A stretch of 64,000 nucleotides of DNA from Candidatus Saccharicenans subterraneus. GTDB taxonomy: Bacteria > Acidobacteriota > Aminicenantia > Aminicenantales > Saccharicenantaceae. Each line of letters starts with the position of its first letter. Position 1 is the stretch's first letter. Shown piece by piece: positions 1-9,125 of the stretch. A program made the position numbers and the translations under genes. A model generated the notes under the pieces. The model saw only the letters and a program-made list of their open reading frames with translations, made no database searches and was not told the DNA's origin. Location: the NCBI GenBank assembly GCA_003426165.1, contig QUAH01000002.1, positions 124,001 through 188,000 on the forward strand, read 5' to 3'.

Positions 1-928
1 TACCCAGCAGCTCGGTGGAGGCCGTTTTAACCTCCTTAATCCAGCTGGGAACTTCACCCGTTCCCTCGGCACCCTTGCCGGAAGTCTTCAACCTTTCCTT
101 TAGATGTTCTTTTTCCTTTTCTTCTAACACCTTGAAGAAATCTTCCACCTCTCTCCGGCCCAGTTCGGTGGTGGCCCCGATTTTGTCCAGCTCGGCCGTG
201 GCGTAGGTCTGTGGCATATCCGCTTCTTCTTCCCCGGTTTCAGCTTCGTACGATTCGGCCGCGGCCCTCTTTTCTTCCAGTTCCAGTTCTTCCACCATCC
301 GGGTGACCAGTCCGGGACGGGCTTCCGATGTAGCCTCTGTAGCTTCTTCCTGTTCCTCTTTCCGGAGGAGCTCTTCCACTATCCTGGTGACCACACCCGG
401 CCCCGTCTTGGCTGGCTCTTCAGGCTCAGGCTCGCCCTCAGACAGCACTTCCTTTTTTATTTTTTCCACCAGGAAATCTTCCGTCCCGGGTGAAGCTGCG
501 GGCTCAATTTCAGGGGATTCCGGCTCTTTCTCCCCGGCAAAAAGCAATTTTTCTTCTGCCGTTATAGAAAGGTCCCTGGACTTGGCCCTTTTTCGGGAAG
601 TGGCGGTTATCTTTTCAACTTCAGTCTCTTCCAGGGGAGCGGTGTCTTCTTTCAGGACAACTTCTCCGGTCGGTTCGACCGTTTCTTCTTCGAGCTCAAG
701 TTCCTCTTCGAGTTCTTCTTCCTGCTCCGATTCTTCTTTATCCGGTTCTTCTCCGGCCAGGAATTCAGAATCATTTTTCTGCCGGTCATCTTCAATTATT
801 TTATCGCCCGGGATTTCTTCTTCTATTTCTTCATCCTCTGGAAAAAGAAGCTGGGTGCCACAGTTCTTACAGTATTGATCCCGGTCACTGATTAAGGCCC
901 GGCAGTAGGGACAGCGCTTGATACCCAT
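1..928 (-). CDS. Zinc-ribbon protein with long acidic region (C-terminus beyond window)
   Basis: The reading frame opens with ATG at 928 and runs off the left edge without a stop, so 309 codons are visible and the C-terminus is missing. Residues 6-9 (CPYC) and 20-23 (CKNC) form a two-knuckle zinc ribbon like those at the start of many bacterial zinc-ribbon domain proteins. After this, residues about 30-250 are dominated by Glu, with Asp, Ser and Pro, and look disordered. A motif of the type VTRxVEEL occurs twice (PGVVTRIVEELL and PGLVTRMVEELE), so there is a short internal repeat. The visible end is lysine/glutamate-rich and probably helical (EVEDFFKVLEEKEKEHLKERL). No enzymatic domain is visible and the function is unknown. 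The serine-rich open frame on the opposite strand is only the shadow of these Glu codons. Confidence 0.8.
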   Translation of the reverse strand, partial: MGIKRCPYCRALISDRDQYCKNCGTQLLFPEDEEIEEEIPGDKIIEDDRQKNDSEFLAGEEPDKEESEQEEELEEELELEEETVEPTGEVVLKEDTAPLEETEVEKITATSRKRAKSRDLSITAEEKLLFAGEKEPESPEIEPAASPGTEDFLVEKIKKEVLSEGEPEPEEPAKTGPGVVTRIVEELLRKEEQEEATEATSEARPGLVTRMVEELELEEKRAAAESYEAETGEEEADMPQTYATAELDKIGATTELGRREVEDFFKVLEEKEKEHLKERLKTSGKGAEGTGEVPSWIKEVKTASTELLG

Positions 929-946
929 ATTGTTTTCGCTGTTTTA

Positions 947-975
947 TTTATAAAACTAAAAAAAATTCCTGTCAA
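947..975 (-). promoter_or_regulatory. Sigma-70-type promoter of the zinc-ribbon gene
   Basis: On the minus strand a perfect TTGACA (975-970) lies exactly 17 bp from TATAAA (952-947). Transcription would start near 940, only about 12 nt before the ATG at 928. No Shine-Dalgarno sequence is visible in that short leader. The rest of the gap up to the tRNA (976-1402) shows nothing I can identify. Confidence 0.65.
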
Positions 976-1402
976 ATAAATTTTTCTTTCCGGTTAAGAC
1001 ATGACATCCAGACGAAGGGGAATATATGGAGGTGGTGGTGGCAGTCAGGCCTGAATCGAAGATGAACAGACAAGCCATTCAGGTCAGAACCGGGCCACCT
1101 CCCTGAAAGCGGGCCTGATTCTCAAATTGCCCCGGGCCTGGTAACCGGAAGCGGCAGAACCCGGGGAACAAGATCGCCCCTGACCAGATAATACCTTGGT
1201 ATCAAAAGCACCTGGCAATAAAATAAAACCGGCAATAAAATAAAAAAAGAAGATGAGCCTTTAAAAAGTGAAGCATCCGGAAAGTATCCGTCCCGCCTAT
1301 TCCTTCTTATTTTTCCGTTTCCCCAGCCCGATTGAAAATTTCACATGGCTGGATTTCAGGTTGACAGCCGCACCGATTTGGATAAAATTAAATCCGCTGG
1401 GT

Positions 1403-1477
1403 GGGCGATTAACTCAGTGGCAGAGTGCTACCTTCACACGGTAGAAGTCAGAGGTTCAAATCCTCTATCGCCCACCA
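1403..1477 (+). tRNA. tRNA-Val (anticodon CAC)
   Basis: A complete cloverleaf can be drawn. The acceptor arms GGGCGAT and ATCGCCC (1403-1409/1467-1473) pair fully. The D arm is ACTC/GAGT and the anticodon stem is CTACC/GGTAG around loop TTCACAC, which places anticodon CAC at 1435-1437. The T arm is AGAGG/CCTCT around TTCAAAT. The discriminator A is followed by an encoded CCA (1475-1477). CAC reads the valine codon GUG. Confidence 0.96.
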
Positions 1478-1519
1478 TCTACCCCCCCATAAAATAGAAG
1501 AATCAGCAAAAATTCAACT

Positions 1520-1539
1520 TTTTGAACAACAATTCAAAA
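1520..1539 (+). promoter_or_regulatory. AT-rich inverted repeat, possible enhancer-binding-protein site
   Basis: TTTTGAA (1520-1526) and TTCAAAA (1533-1539) form a perfect 7-bp inverted repeat with a 6-nt centre. It lies about 80 bp upstream of the sigma-54-type promoter at 1608, a normal distance for an activator site. The sequence alone does not show that a protein binds it. Confidence 0.3.
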
Positions 1540-1607
1540 TTATGAATTTTACTCACCGGTAAAGATTTTAATTTATTTGTTTACAATAACATAAAATAAT
1601 TTTGGTT

Positions 1608-1623
1608 TGGCACGATAATTGCT
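1608..1623 (+). promoter_or_regulatory. Sigma-54 (-24/-12) promoter
   Basis: TGGCACG, four bases, then TTGCT: this matches every position of the sigma-54 consensus TGGCACG-N4-TTGC(A/T), with GG and GC correctly spaced. Predicted transcription starts near 1634, leaving a leader of about 146 nt before the receptor start at 1780. It is in the same direction as the receptor and is the only strong promoter-like sequence between the tRNA and that gene. Sigma-54 promoters need an enhancer-binding activator; none is encoded nearby in this window. Confidence 0.7.
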
Positions 1624-1779
1624 AATGATAAAGAACGATGAAATGTATAAATTTGATATTTAAGGAGGTGATAAGCAGAAAGGTTCGTCAAATTTTTCTG
1701 GTAAATATGGGCCGGGATGACCGCCAGGCCATCCCAGGGTGAAGGGACAAGAAATCATTCGAAAGGAGAACTGATTCGA

Positions 1780-4700
1780 ATGAGGAACAAACTTCTTATT
1801 TTCGCTTTGCTCGTCTTGCTGGCTGGCGGCACGGCCATCGCCCAGATCAACCCAGAAGGCAAGATTACCGGAAAGGTCAGCGATGACCAGGGTAATCCCC
1901 TCCCGGGCGTGACCGTCGAAGCTACCAGCCCCAAGCTGGTCGGAAAAGCGGCCACCGTGACTGATGCCACCGGCACCTTCCGGTTGCTGGCTCTTCCTTC
2001 CGGAACTTACGAACTGGTTTTCACTCTGCCCGGCTTCAAAACGCTGGTCAGAAAGGACATCATCCTGCAGCTGTCACAGACCATCGTGGTCAACGTGACC
2101 ATGGAACCGGCCGCCATCGAGGAACAGGTGACGGTTGTCGGACAGAGCCCGCTCATCGATGTTAAGAGCACGGTTAAGGGCGCTGTTCTGACCAAGGAAA
2201 CCTTCCTGAGCCTGCCCCGTGGCCGTAACTTCGAGTCGCTGATCACCACGGTGCCCGGCGTGTCCAGCGAAGGCATTGCCGGCGGTATCTCGGTTGACGG
2301 CGCTTCCGGTGCTGAAAACATGTGGTATGTGGACGGCACCAACGTCACCGAAATCCACGTGGGAACCAGGGCCCAGAACGTCGTCCTGGAACTGGTTGAC
2401 GAACTTAAGGTCACCGCTTCCGGGTACAATGCCGAGTTTGGCGGCTCCATGGGCGGCGTGGTCAACGTTGTTACCCGTTCCGGCGGCAACACCTTCCACG
2501 GTGATATCATCGGCTTCTACGAGAACAACAAGCTCTGGATGCAGGGTAAAGCCAGGGACTATCTGCGGCAGAATCCGTACGACCCAACCACTTTGACTTA
2601 TGAGTATGTGAACGATGACGACCTTTACTTCAATGGCGGGAAGAACAGAGATCCCTACTACAGAATGGAAGGAGTATTTAGCCTCGGTGGTTACATCATC
2701 AAGGACAGGCTGTGGTTCTTCGGCTCCTTCAACCCCATCTTCAGCTATACAAATTACCTAAGAGACTTCAACAGTCGGCAGGGTCCATTCTACACTTTTC
2801 CCCAGAAGAATTATAATTATAATGGTTCCATTAAGCTAACTGCCGCGCCGATCACCGGCTTAAGACTATCTGCCAGCTGGGTTAACAACTATTCTGAGTA
2901 TACCGGAGAAGTTCCTTCCATAAACGGTACCAGCCAATCTGACCTTCCTTACCACCTTGGCGGTTATAAATATCCCAACTGGAGCGCAGCTTTTACAGCC
3001 GATTATTCTGGAAGCAGAAATCTGCTCGTTTCTCTGAGAGCCGGATGGCACAGGCAGGACATGAACCAGAAATATCCTCCGATCGCAGGCCCAACCTATT
3101 ATTTCAATTACAATAATTATTACTATCAGACTGATCCGTTTTTCCAGGCACACCCAAATCTGCTCCATTATGCCGGTTGGACTAACTCGCTGTACTGGCT
3201 TGATTATAAGAAAGAGCTGAGAGAAAAGATCAGTACAAATTTGGATGCAACCTATTACATGAATCTGGCCGGTGAACATGCCTGGAAAGCCGGTGTTCAG
3301 TTCATCTACCTGCATGAAGACTACGACGCATCCCCAGTTGCACCCCGCATCAACATCTACTGGAACCGTACTGGATCTTTTGGCCGCGGAACCTACGGCT
3401 ATTACATCATCAGGCATGGATATGGTTCTTATCCTTATGGCTGGCTGTGGAACATCCACAGCAACAACTGGGCCCTCTACCTGCAGGATTCCTGGACCAT
3501 CGCCAACCGCCTGACCCTGAACTTCGGTGTCAGAACCGAGTACGAGTACATCCCATCGTTCGACCCGAATTTTGACGTGACTCCTATTAAATTTGATTTT
3601 GCTGATAAACTGGCCCCGCGGTTTGGATTGGTTTATGACGTTTTCGGTGATTCCAGCCTGAAGGTGTTTGGAAGTTTCGGCATCTACTACGATGTCATGA
3701 AACTATACTTGGCTGAAGGCGCTTTCGGCGGTTTCAAGTGGAAAAACAGTTACTTTGCCCTGAACAACCCTGACTGGACCCTTATAGCTGCTAACTTTGT
3801 TAATACTGGAGATTTCGAAGATCTGGCCGACCAGGCTCCGGGTGGTAACCAGTACCTCGGCACCATTGACTTCCGTTATCCTTCATTTGACGCCGTTGAT
3901 CCTAGCATGAAGCCGGTTTCCCAGATGGAAATCAGCTTCGGCGCCGAAAAGAAGATCTTTGAAGACCTGTCTTTCTCGGCTCGCGCCGTTTACAAGCACC
4001 TGATCAGAACCATCGAAGACATCGGCGCCTACGAAGAGGTTTCCCCCGGAAACTTTGCCGAAGTTTACATGTTCGCCAACCCCGGCTATGGCTGGGCCAG
4101 ACCCCAGTCCCAGGGTGGCAGACTTTCTGACGCCTACTGGCCGATGCCCAAGGCCAAGAGAGATTACTATGGCTTGAACCTGGCCCTGGAAAAGAGATTC
4201 AGCAATAACTGGCAGGGCGGCATCAACTACACCCTGAGCCGCGTCCAGGGTAACTACGGCGGTCTGGCCAGCTCCGACGAAGCCGGCCGTGTATCGCCCA
4301 ACGTAGAAAGGTACTTCGACTACTGGTTCATGCCCTTCAAGGCCGACGGTACAGAGCTGGGCGGACCCCTGCCCCATGACAGAACCCACTACATCAAGGC
4401 CTACGGCTCCTACGTGTTCCCCTTCGGTCTGACTGTCGGTGTCACCGCCTACGCCCGGAGCGGCTACCCGCTGAGCACCAGGATCAACCTGTGCAACGCC
4501 TACATGTGGCCGAACGGCTACGGCGACCTGGGCCGCCTGCCCTGGAACGTCTGGGCCGATATTTACGTTGAGTACACCCTGCGCTTTGCCGGCAAGTACG
4601 GCGTGGGCATCAACCTCCAGGTCAACAACATCACCAACACAAAATCTATTACCAACAAGGTTTTCGATCTGAATCGGGTAGGAAGCCGCTATTATGTATA

Positions 4701-4917
4701 TGCCCCAGGGACTACAACCAGAGTTTACTTTGAAGACGATATGTTAGCCGGTACCTTCAAGGACTACTGGTACGAATACTTTTCCAACAGAAGCCTTGAC
4801 CTCGACGGAAATACCAGCACCACTTCTAACCCTCTTGACCCGCATCCCGCTTTCGGCTGGTGGTCCTCCAGATTCGGCACCTGGTCGATGAGACTGGGCT
4901 TCAAGTTCACCTTCTAA
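1780..4917 (+). CDS. TonB-dependent receptor with carboxypeptidase-like regulatory domain
   Basis: Outer-membrane active-transport receptor, 1045 residues. I chose ATG 1780 because it gives a clean signal peptide (MRNKLLIFALLVLLAGG...AIAQ) and follows GGAG. An upstream ATG at 1717 would put 21 polar residues in front of the signal. Residues about 25-110 are a carboxypeptidase-D-like regulatory Ig fold (GKITGKVSDDQGNPLPGVTV). A plug domain follows (about 115-240, ending in GGVVNVVTRSGGN) and then a Tyr/Trp-rich 22-strand-type beta-barrel. The protein ends in Phe, as outer-membrane barrels usually do. The substrate is not evident, because no partner SusD, hydrolase or transporter gene is adjacent. 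The gene stands alone between the sigma-54-type promoter and a strong terminator. Confidence 0.93.
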   Translation: MRNKLLIFALLVLLAGGTAIAQINPEGKITGKVSDDQGNPLPGVTVEATSPKLVGKAATVTDATGTFRLLALPSGTYELVFTLPGFKTLVRKDIILQLSQTIVVNVTMEPAAIEEQVTVVGQSPLIDVKSTVKGAVLTKETFLSLPRGRNFESLITTVPGVSSEGIAGGISVDGASGAENMWYVDGTNVTEIHVGTRAQNVVLELVDELKVTASGYNAEFGGSMGGVVNVVTRSGGNTFHGDIIGFYENNKLWMQGKARDYLRQNPYDPTTLTYEYVNDDDLYFNGGKNRDPYYRMEGVFSLGGYIIKDRLWFFGSFNPIFSYTNYLRDFNSRQGPFYTFPQKNYNYNGSIKLTAAPITGLRLSASWVNNYSEYTGEVPSINGTSQSDLPYHLGGYKYPNWSAAFTADYSGSRNLLVSLRAGWHRQDMNQKYPPIAGPTYYFNYNNYYYQTDPFFQAHPNLLHYAGWTNSLYWLDYKKELREKISTNLDATYYMNLAGEHAWKAGVQFIYLHEDYDASPVAPRINIYWNRTGSFGRGTYGYYIIRHGYGSYPYGWLWNIHSNNWALYLQDSWTIANRLTLNFGVRTEYEYIPSFDPNFDVTPIKFDFADKLAPRFGLVYDVFGDSSLKVFGSFGIYYDVMKLYLAEGAFGGFKWKNSYFALNNPDWTLIAANFVNTGDFEDLADQAPGGNQYLGTIDFRYPSFDAVDPSMKPVSQMEISFGAEKKIFEDLSFSARAVYKHLIRTIEDIGAYEEVSPGNFAEVYMFANPGYGWARPQSQGGRLSDAYWPMPKAKRDYYGLNLALEKRFSNNWQGGINYTLSRVQGNYGGLASSDEAGRVSPNVERYFDYWFMPFKADGTELGGPLPHDRTHYIKAYGSYVFPFGLTVGVTAYARSGYPLSTRINLCNAYMWPNGYGDLGRLPWNVWADIYVEYTLRFAGKYGVGINLQVNNITNTKSITNKVFDLNRVGSRYYVYAPGTTTRVYFEDDMLAGTFKDYWYEYFSNRSLDLDGNTSTTSNPLDPHPAFGWWSSRFGTWSMRLGFKFTF

Positions 4918-4940
4918 GCTGAGTTAAAGCAGACGCTCGA

Positions 4941-4980
4941 GCCCGTCCCCGCCGCAAGGCGGGGGCGGGCTTTTTATTTT
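4941..4980 (+). terminator. Intrinsic terminator after the TonB-dependent receptor
   Basis: A 13-bp stem (4941-4953 with 4958-4970, one G-T wobble) closes on a GCAA tetraloop and is followed by TTTTTATTTT. It begins 23 nt after the receptor stop codon. Confidence 0.93.
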
Positions 4981-5701
4981 CCCCCTTAAAATTCGCTTCT
5001 TGACTGCCCGCAAATCTTTCAATATATAGCTTGAGAGCCGGCGAAATCGGTTCTGCAATCCAGGGCAACCTTAATTCCTGCCGGTTAATTCTAACCAAAC
5101 AAGATTTCCGATGGGGATTCCCCTCAGGTGATAAATAGGCAGCTGGCCACATTTAACCTGAAGCTCATGGGCATATAGTCCTGGCCACTATCTTTTACAA
5201 AATTTTTGAGCGCTCACTTAGCAATTAGAAAACTTACCGGATACTCTCTGCCTGTGCTGTCAGTCTTCTGCTCCTGGCTCTCAACCTGACCTGCCTTTTT
5301 CAGATCACTCAACCTTCCTGAAACGGTGTTCTATTAATCTGGTTTCTTGATTCAAGAGCTCCGATGACCAGATCGCACAATTCCCGGCAAAGCCCGAAAT
5401 CTGCCAAAACCAAAAACTGAATGTTGCTGGAAACCGAACAGCTATGAGAAACACTCCGCCCCGGTTTCCCCGGTCATTGTCCGGATTCTGGCTGTGGAAA
5501 ATGTAAAAGAAGCCCCGGCCTGGCCCAGGGCCTTCTCCAGGCCGTCCAATAAACTGAACCTAAGCTATTTGCAGGCCTCTGCCAAATCAGAAACCAGACT
5601 TGGCTTTATGTGATGGTAGAGCTATCTAAATGGGGCCTCACAATTGATGCTTATGAGATAAGCCCAGTAATGTTGTGCCCGGATAGCCGTGGCCGCACTC
5701 G
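4981..5701. other. Gene-free stretch, possibly with faint coding remnants
   Basis: About 720 bp with no convincing gene. Short open frames here have no ribosome-binding site and unremarkable composition. The minus strand around 5460-5550 can be read as a gene-like segment (LDGLEKALGQAGASFTF...), but it is interrupted by stops and could be a decayed gene. I see no RNA, repeat or terminator. Confidence 0.4.
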
Positions 5702-7957
5702 CTATTTTCCGGTAAGCTTCTTCTCCAGTCGTTCCAGCTCACGCCGGGCCAGGAGGATGGTCTCTTCTCGGTCACCGCTGGAATTTTCCAGGTAGCGGCG
5801 GAAATATTCCACCGCTTCCCTGGTCCGGCCGGCCTTCTCGTAGGCCACGGCCAGGTTGAAATAACCGGACCTGGTGGGAGTGATGGCCACCGCCTGCTTC
5901 AGGTAAAATATGGCCTGGTCGTGGTCGCCCAGGTAGGAATAGGCCAGGCCGGCGAATTGATAAAGGCTCTGGTCATCCGGGAATTCTTCTATGAGTTTCC
6001 GGTAAATCTCTATGGCTTCGGTTAACTTCCCGGCCGAGGCCAGGCTGGCCGCCAGGCTGGTCCTCAGGCTCTTGCTCTCCGGCTCGACCTCCAGCGCTTT
6101 ACGGTATAATCTCCAGGCCTCTTCTTTCCTGCCGGCGGCATCCAGGATTCCGGCGCTGACAGTCAGGGCATCGACATTCCGCGGGTTGAGCTGGAGAACC
6201 CTTTCCATCGTCTTCAGGGCCAGCACGAACTTACCGCTGACGGCGTAGGTATGGCCCAGCCTGATCAGCAGGATTTCAGAGTCCGGCAGCCTTTCCAGGC
6301 CCCGGTTCAGGATATCAATGGCCTCGTCGATTTTCTTCTGCCGGGCCCGGGCCAGGGCCAGGTTGACGTAGCTGGCCGGGGAATCCGGTGTTTCTTCCAG
6401 AATTTTCTGGTAGGCCTGCTCGGCCTGATCGTATTTCTCCTGGTATTCGTAGGCCTGGGCTTCCTGTATCAACTTCAGGAGCTCAATTTTTTCCTTGGGA
6501 TCAGGATAGCTGGACTGCCCCCTGGCCGGGGCCAGGTTGAGATAGCCGAGGGAGCGCAGTCTTTCCAGGTCCTCGGGCCTGGCCGCTCCACCGGAAGCAG
6601 GAGCCGACGAGCCCAGAAGAATGTTTTCCAGCTTCTGTTTCAATTCAGCCGCCAGTTCCGGGCTGGTAGAGAAAAGATTCTTTCTTTCCTCGGGGTCGGC
6701 CTTGAGGTCAAAAAGTTCTGGCCTGGGTGACTGGATGAGTTTCCACCGGCCGGAAACGATCCCGATCAATTCCGACCAGCCGAAGTTCTCGCGCGGATAG
6801 AAAGTTTCGATGACAGCCTCCCGGTCCTTTTTCTCTTTTCCCCGGAAATGGTTCTCCAGGCTGACACCCTGCAGGCGGCTGGCTTCCTCGCTGGCTCCCG
6901 CCCAGGAGAGTATGGTGGGAGCGATATCGGCCAGCCGCACCCTGGCCTCCAGCACCTCCGGCCTTGTAAATACCTTTCTTCCCCAGAAAATCAGGGGCAC
7001 CCGGACCGTTTCTTCATACAGGAAGACCCCGTGGCCCAGTTCCACCCGGGCGCCCAGCCCTTCGCCGTGGTCGCCGGCTATGATGATGATGGTCCGGTCG
7101 GCTAGGCCTTTCTCTTCCAGGGCCTGCAATATCTTCCCAACGTAAACATCCATGTAGGCAATTTCGCCGTCGTAGGGACGGCCGCTGAATTCCCGGTCGA
7201 AGGGGGCCGGGGGGTCATAGGGCAGGTGCGGGTCATAATAGTGGACCCAGCAGAAAAATTTCTGCCGGTAATTATTGTCCAGCCAGCGGGCAAACCGGGA
7301 AAAAGTATCGGCCGCCCGGCGCTCGGCATTCATCGTCTTGAAGGGCAGGTCGGCCTGGAAGGTATCGTCATAAACCTCAAATCCCCGGTCCAGGCCAAAG
7401 CGAGAGTCAACCGAAAAAGAAGAAACGAAAGCCGCGGTTTTATATCCCCTTTCCTTGAGGGCCTCGGTCACGGTCCTGATATCTTCAGGCAGATAATGTC
7501 CGTTGTTTCTGACCTGATGGCGAAACGGTTCCAGCCCGGTCATAATGGTGGCGTGGGAAGGCAGGGTCAACGGAGCCGGGCAGTAGGCGCTGACAAAACG
7601 AACTCCTTCCCCGGCCAGCCGGTCGATGTTCGGTGTTTTTGCTTCTCTGTAGCCATAACAACCGAGATGGTCAGCCCTGGTGGTGTCGAGAGTTATCAGC
7701 AATATGTTGGCCTGGGGAATATTTTCGGGCTGGTAGCCGGATGGTTTCCGACCCAGAAAATACCAGCCGGCCAGGAGAACCAGAATCAGTGCTATTCCGC
7801 TGATAATAAATAACTTAGTCTTTCTGCCGGTGGTCTTTGAAACACTGGCCATCTCTCCGGCGGGCCTGCCTGAAGCGACGCCCTCCGCTTCAGGCAATAG
7901 TCTTTTCCCTGAAACCTGCGGCTTAATTGTCTTTCTCTGTTTCTTTTTTTTCCCCAT
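5702..7957 (-). CDS. Membrane-anchored sulfatase-like hydrolase with C-terminal TPR repeats
   Basis: 751 residues. A basic cytoplasmic N-terminus and one membrane segment (about 49-68) place the rest outside the inner membrane. Residues about 83-440 are an alkaline-phosphatase-superfamily sulfatase fold. The metal-binding start is ITLDTTRAD (D91, D96) and AGDHGE lies near residue 300. At the catalytic position, where arylsulfatases have C-x-P-S-R, this protein has T131-L-P-S-H. A formylglycine cannot form there, so a threonine nucleophile, and perhaps a phosphate or phospho-group substrate, is more likely than sulfate ester. About eight TPR motifs fill residues 480-735. The fusion is common in Acidobacteriota-like genomes, but its substrate is unknown. 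Downstream of two other TPR genes on the same strand, about 150 bp away. Confidence 0.85.
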   Translation of the reverse strand: MGKKKKQRKTIKPQVSGKRLLPEAEGVASGRPAGEMASVSKTTGRKTKLFIISGIALILVLLAGWYFLGRKPSGYQPENIPQANILLITLDTTRADHLGCYGYREAKTPNIDRLAGEGVRFVSAYCPAPLTLPSHATIMTGLEPFRHQVRNNGHYLPEDIRTVTEALKERGYKTAAFVSSFSVDSRFGLDRGFEVYDDTFQADLPFKTMNAERRAADTFSRFARWLDNNYRQKFFCWVHYYDPHLPYDPPAPFDREFSGRPYDGEIAYMDVYVGKILQALEEKGLADRTIIIIAGDHGEGLGARVELGHGVFLYEETVRVPLIFWGRKVFTRPEVLEARVRLADIAPTILSWAGASEEASRLQGVSLENHFRGKEKKDREAVIETFYPRENFGWSELIGIVSGRWKLIQSPRPELFDLKADPEERKNLFSTSPELAAELKQKLENILLGSSAPASGGAARPEDLERLRSLGYLNLAPARGQSSYPDPKEKIELLKLIQEAQAYEYQEKYDQAEQAYQKILEETPDSPASYVNLALARARQKKIDEAIDILNRGLERLPDSEILLIRLGHTYAVSGKFVLALKTMERVLQLNPRNVDALTVSAGILDAAGRKEEAWRLYRKALEVEPESKSLRTSLAASLASAGKLTEAIEIYRKLIEEFPDDQSLYQFAGLAYSYLGDHDQAIFYLKQAVAITPTRSGYFNLAVAYEKAGRTREAVEYFRRYLENSSGDREETILLARRELERLEKKLTGK

Positions 7958-8065
7958 GAGACCAGCCCGGAATGGATTTCTTATTGCTCCTGATTACCCG
8001 GTCGCGCCGGTATTATAGTACATTGCCGCCCCTTAGGATAAAATAAATTTTAAGGCAAAGCTCTT

Positions 8066-8090
8066 GCCGGCTTTACTGCAAACAGCCGGC
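8066..8090 (-). terminator. Possible terminator between the TPR genes
   Basis: GCCGGCT (8066-8072) and AGCCGGC (8084-8090) form a 7-bp stem with an 11-nt loop just after the stop at 8107. The T-rich tail on the minus strand is not immediately adjacent, so termination would be weak. It would partly separate the sulfatase-like gene from the two upstream TPR genes. Confidence 0.35.
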
Positions 8091-8106
8091 CCGGCACTTC
8101 TGGTCC

Positions 8107-9081
8107 TTATTTTTTTATAGCTTGCAGGATCTGCTGGACCATGGCCACCCTGGGAGAGTCCTGTGGCTCCAGCTTCAGGAACTTTTCGAAATACTCAACG
8201 GCCGCAGGCATGTCATTTTTGTTCAGGGCCACGTAGCCGAGTTTGAGATAGGGTTCCGGCCAGTCAGGCTTGATGCTGAACGCCATCTTGAAATACCTCT
8301 CGGCCTCATCCAGCTTCTGGTTGGTAAAGAATACTTCGCCCACGTTAAAAGCTACCACTTCATCCTGGGGAGCGGTATCGACCGATTGCTTGAAATACCT
8401 GGTGGCCTCTTCCAGGTTGTCCTGCTTGAGATAGAGCAGACCGATGGCGGCCAGGGCCTTGGCCGTCATGTTAACCCCCATGGACAGATCGCTCTTGGCC
8501 TTCTCCATCACCAGGTTGTAATACTCCATGGCTTTTTCCGTCTCGCCCTTTTCCCGGTAGCAATCGCCGATGTTGAGCAAGATCTGGTAGGCCGAAGGGT
8601 TCTTTTCATAAAACTGCTCGAACATGGCCAGGGCCGTATCGTATTTGCCTTCCTTGAAAAATTCGTTGCCCTGGTCCAGGAGCTCCAGGGAGGCCTGATC
8701 CTGGATGATGGAGACACCGCCGCTGGCCTTCTGCAGCTTGATGGTAATTCTCGGGTTTTTTTCCAGCTGGCTGACCGTGACCTCCTGGGTGGCCGGGGCA
8801 AAGCCTTCGGCCGAAACCATCAGGCTCCAGCGACCGGAACCCAGACCGATGAAAGACCACTCGCCTTTCTTGTTGGTCGTGGCTTCAAGTTTAAGTCCGC
8901 CGCCGGCATCCTGGACGTAGGTCAGGACCAGCCTGGCCCCGACCACCGGCTTATCGTTGTTATCGAGAACCACTCCGCCCAGCCGGCCGACTCCCCGCCC
9001 GGCCTGGGCCAGGGCCATGGTCTGGGACAGGAAAAATATCGCCAGCAGGATTGTCAGAAAACGATAATGATTCTTTTTCAT
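8107..9081 (-). CDS. Exported carboxypeptidase-regulatory-like domain and TPR protein
   Basis: 324 residues. The start at 9081 gives MKKNHYRFLTILLAIFFLSQ..., a signal peptide, preceded by GGAGG 5 nt away; an ATG four codons upstream lacks this spacing. After the signal, residues about 30-115 form a carboxypeptidase-like regulatory beta-sandwich (GGVVLDNNDKPVVGARLVLT, then GEWSFIGLGSGRWSLMVSAEGF). At least four TPR motifs follow (about 135-320). It is probably a periplasmic or surface scaffold. It lies 44 bp downstream of the GWxTD gene on the same strand, so the two are probably co-transcribed. No enzymatic residues are visible. Confidence 0.88.
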   Translation of the reverse strand: MKKNHYRFLTILLAIFFLSQTMALAQAGRGVGRLGGVVLDNNDKPVVGARLVLTYVQDAGGGLKLEATTNKKGEWSFIGLGSGRWSLMVSAEGFAPATQEVTVSQLEKNPRITIKLQKASGGVSIIQDQASLELLDQGNEFFKEGKYDTALAMFEQFYEKNPSAYQILLNIGDCYREKGETEKAMEYYNLVMEKAKSDLSMGVNMTAKALAAIGLLYLKQDNLEEATRYFKQSVDTAPQDEVVAFNVGEVFFTNQKLDEAERYFKMAFSIKPDWPEPYLKLGYVALNKNDMPAAVEYFEKFLKLEPQDSPRVAMVQQILQAIKK

Positions 9082-9125
9082 CAAGACCTCCATACCATAT
9101 TATATATCCAATCAGGATTGATTGA

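Noticed and set aside
303-878. 191-codon serine-rich open frame on the plus strand
   Set aside because: It is the antisense of the Glu-rich zinc-ribbon gene; GAA/GAG/GAT codons read backwards give serine and phenylalanine codons.
4907-5152. 81-residue minus-strand open frame
   Set aside because: It runs through the receptor terminator hairpin, has no ribosome-binding site and no protein-like pattern.
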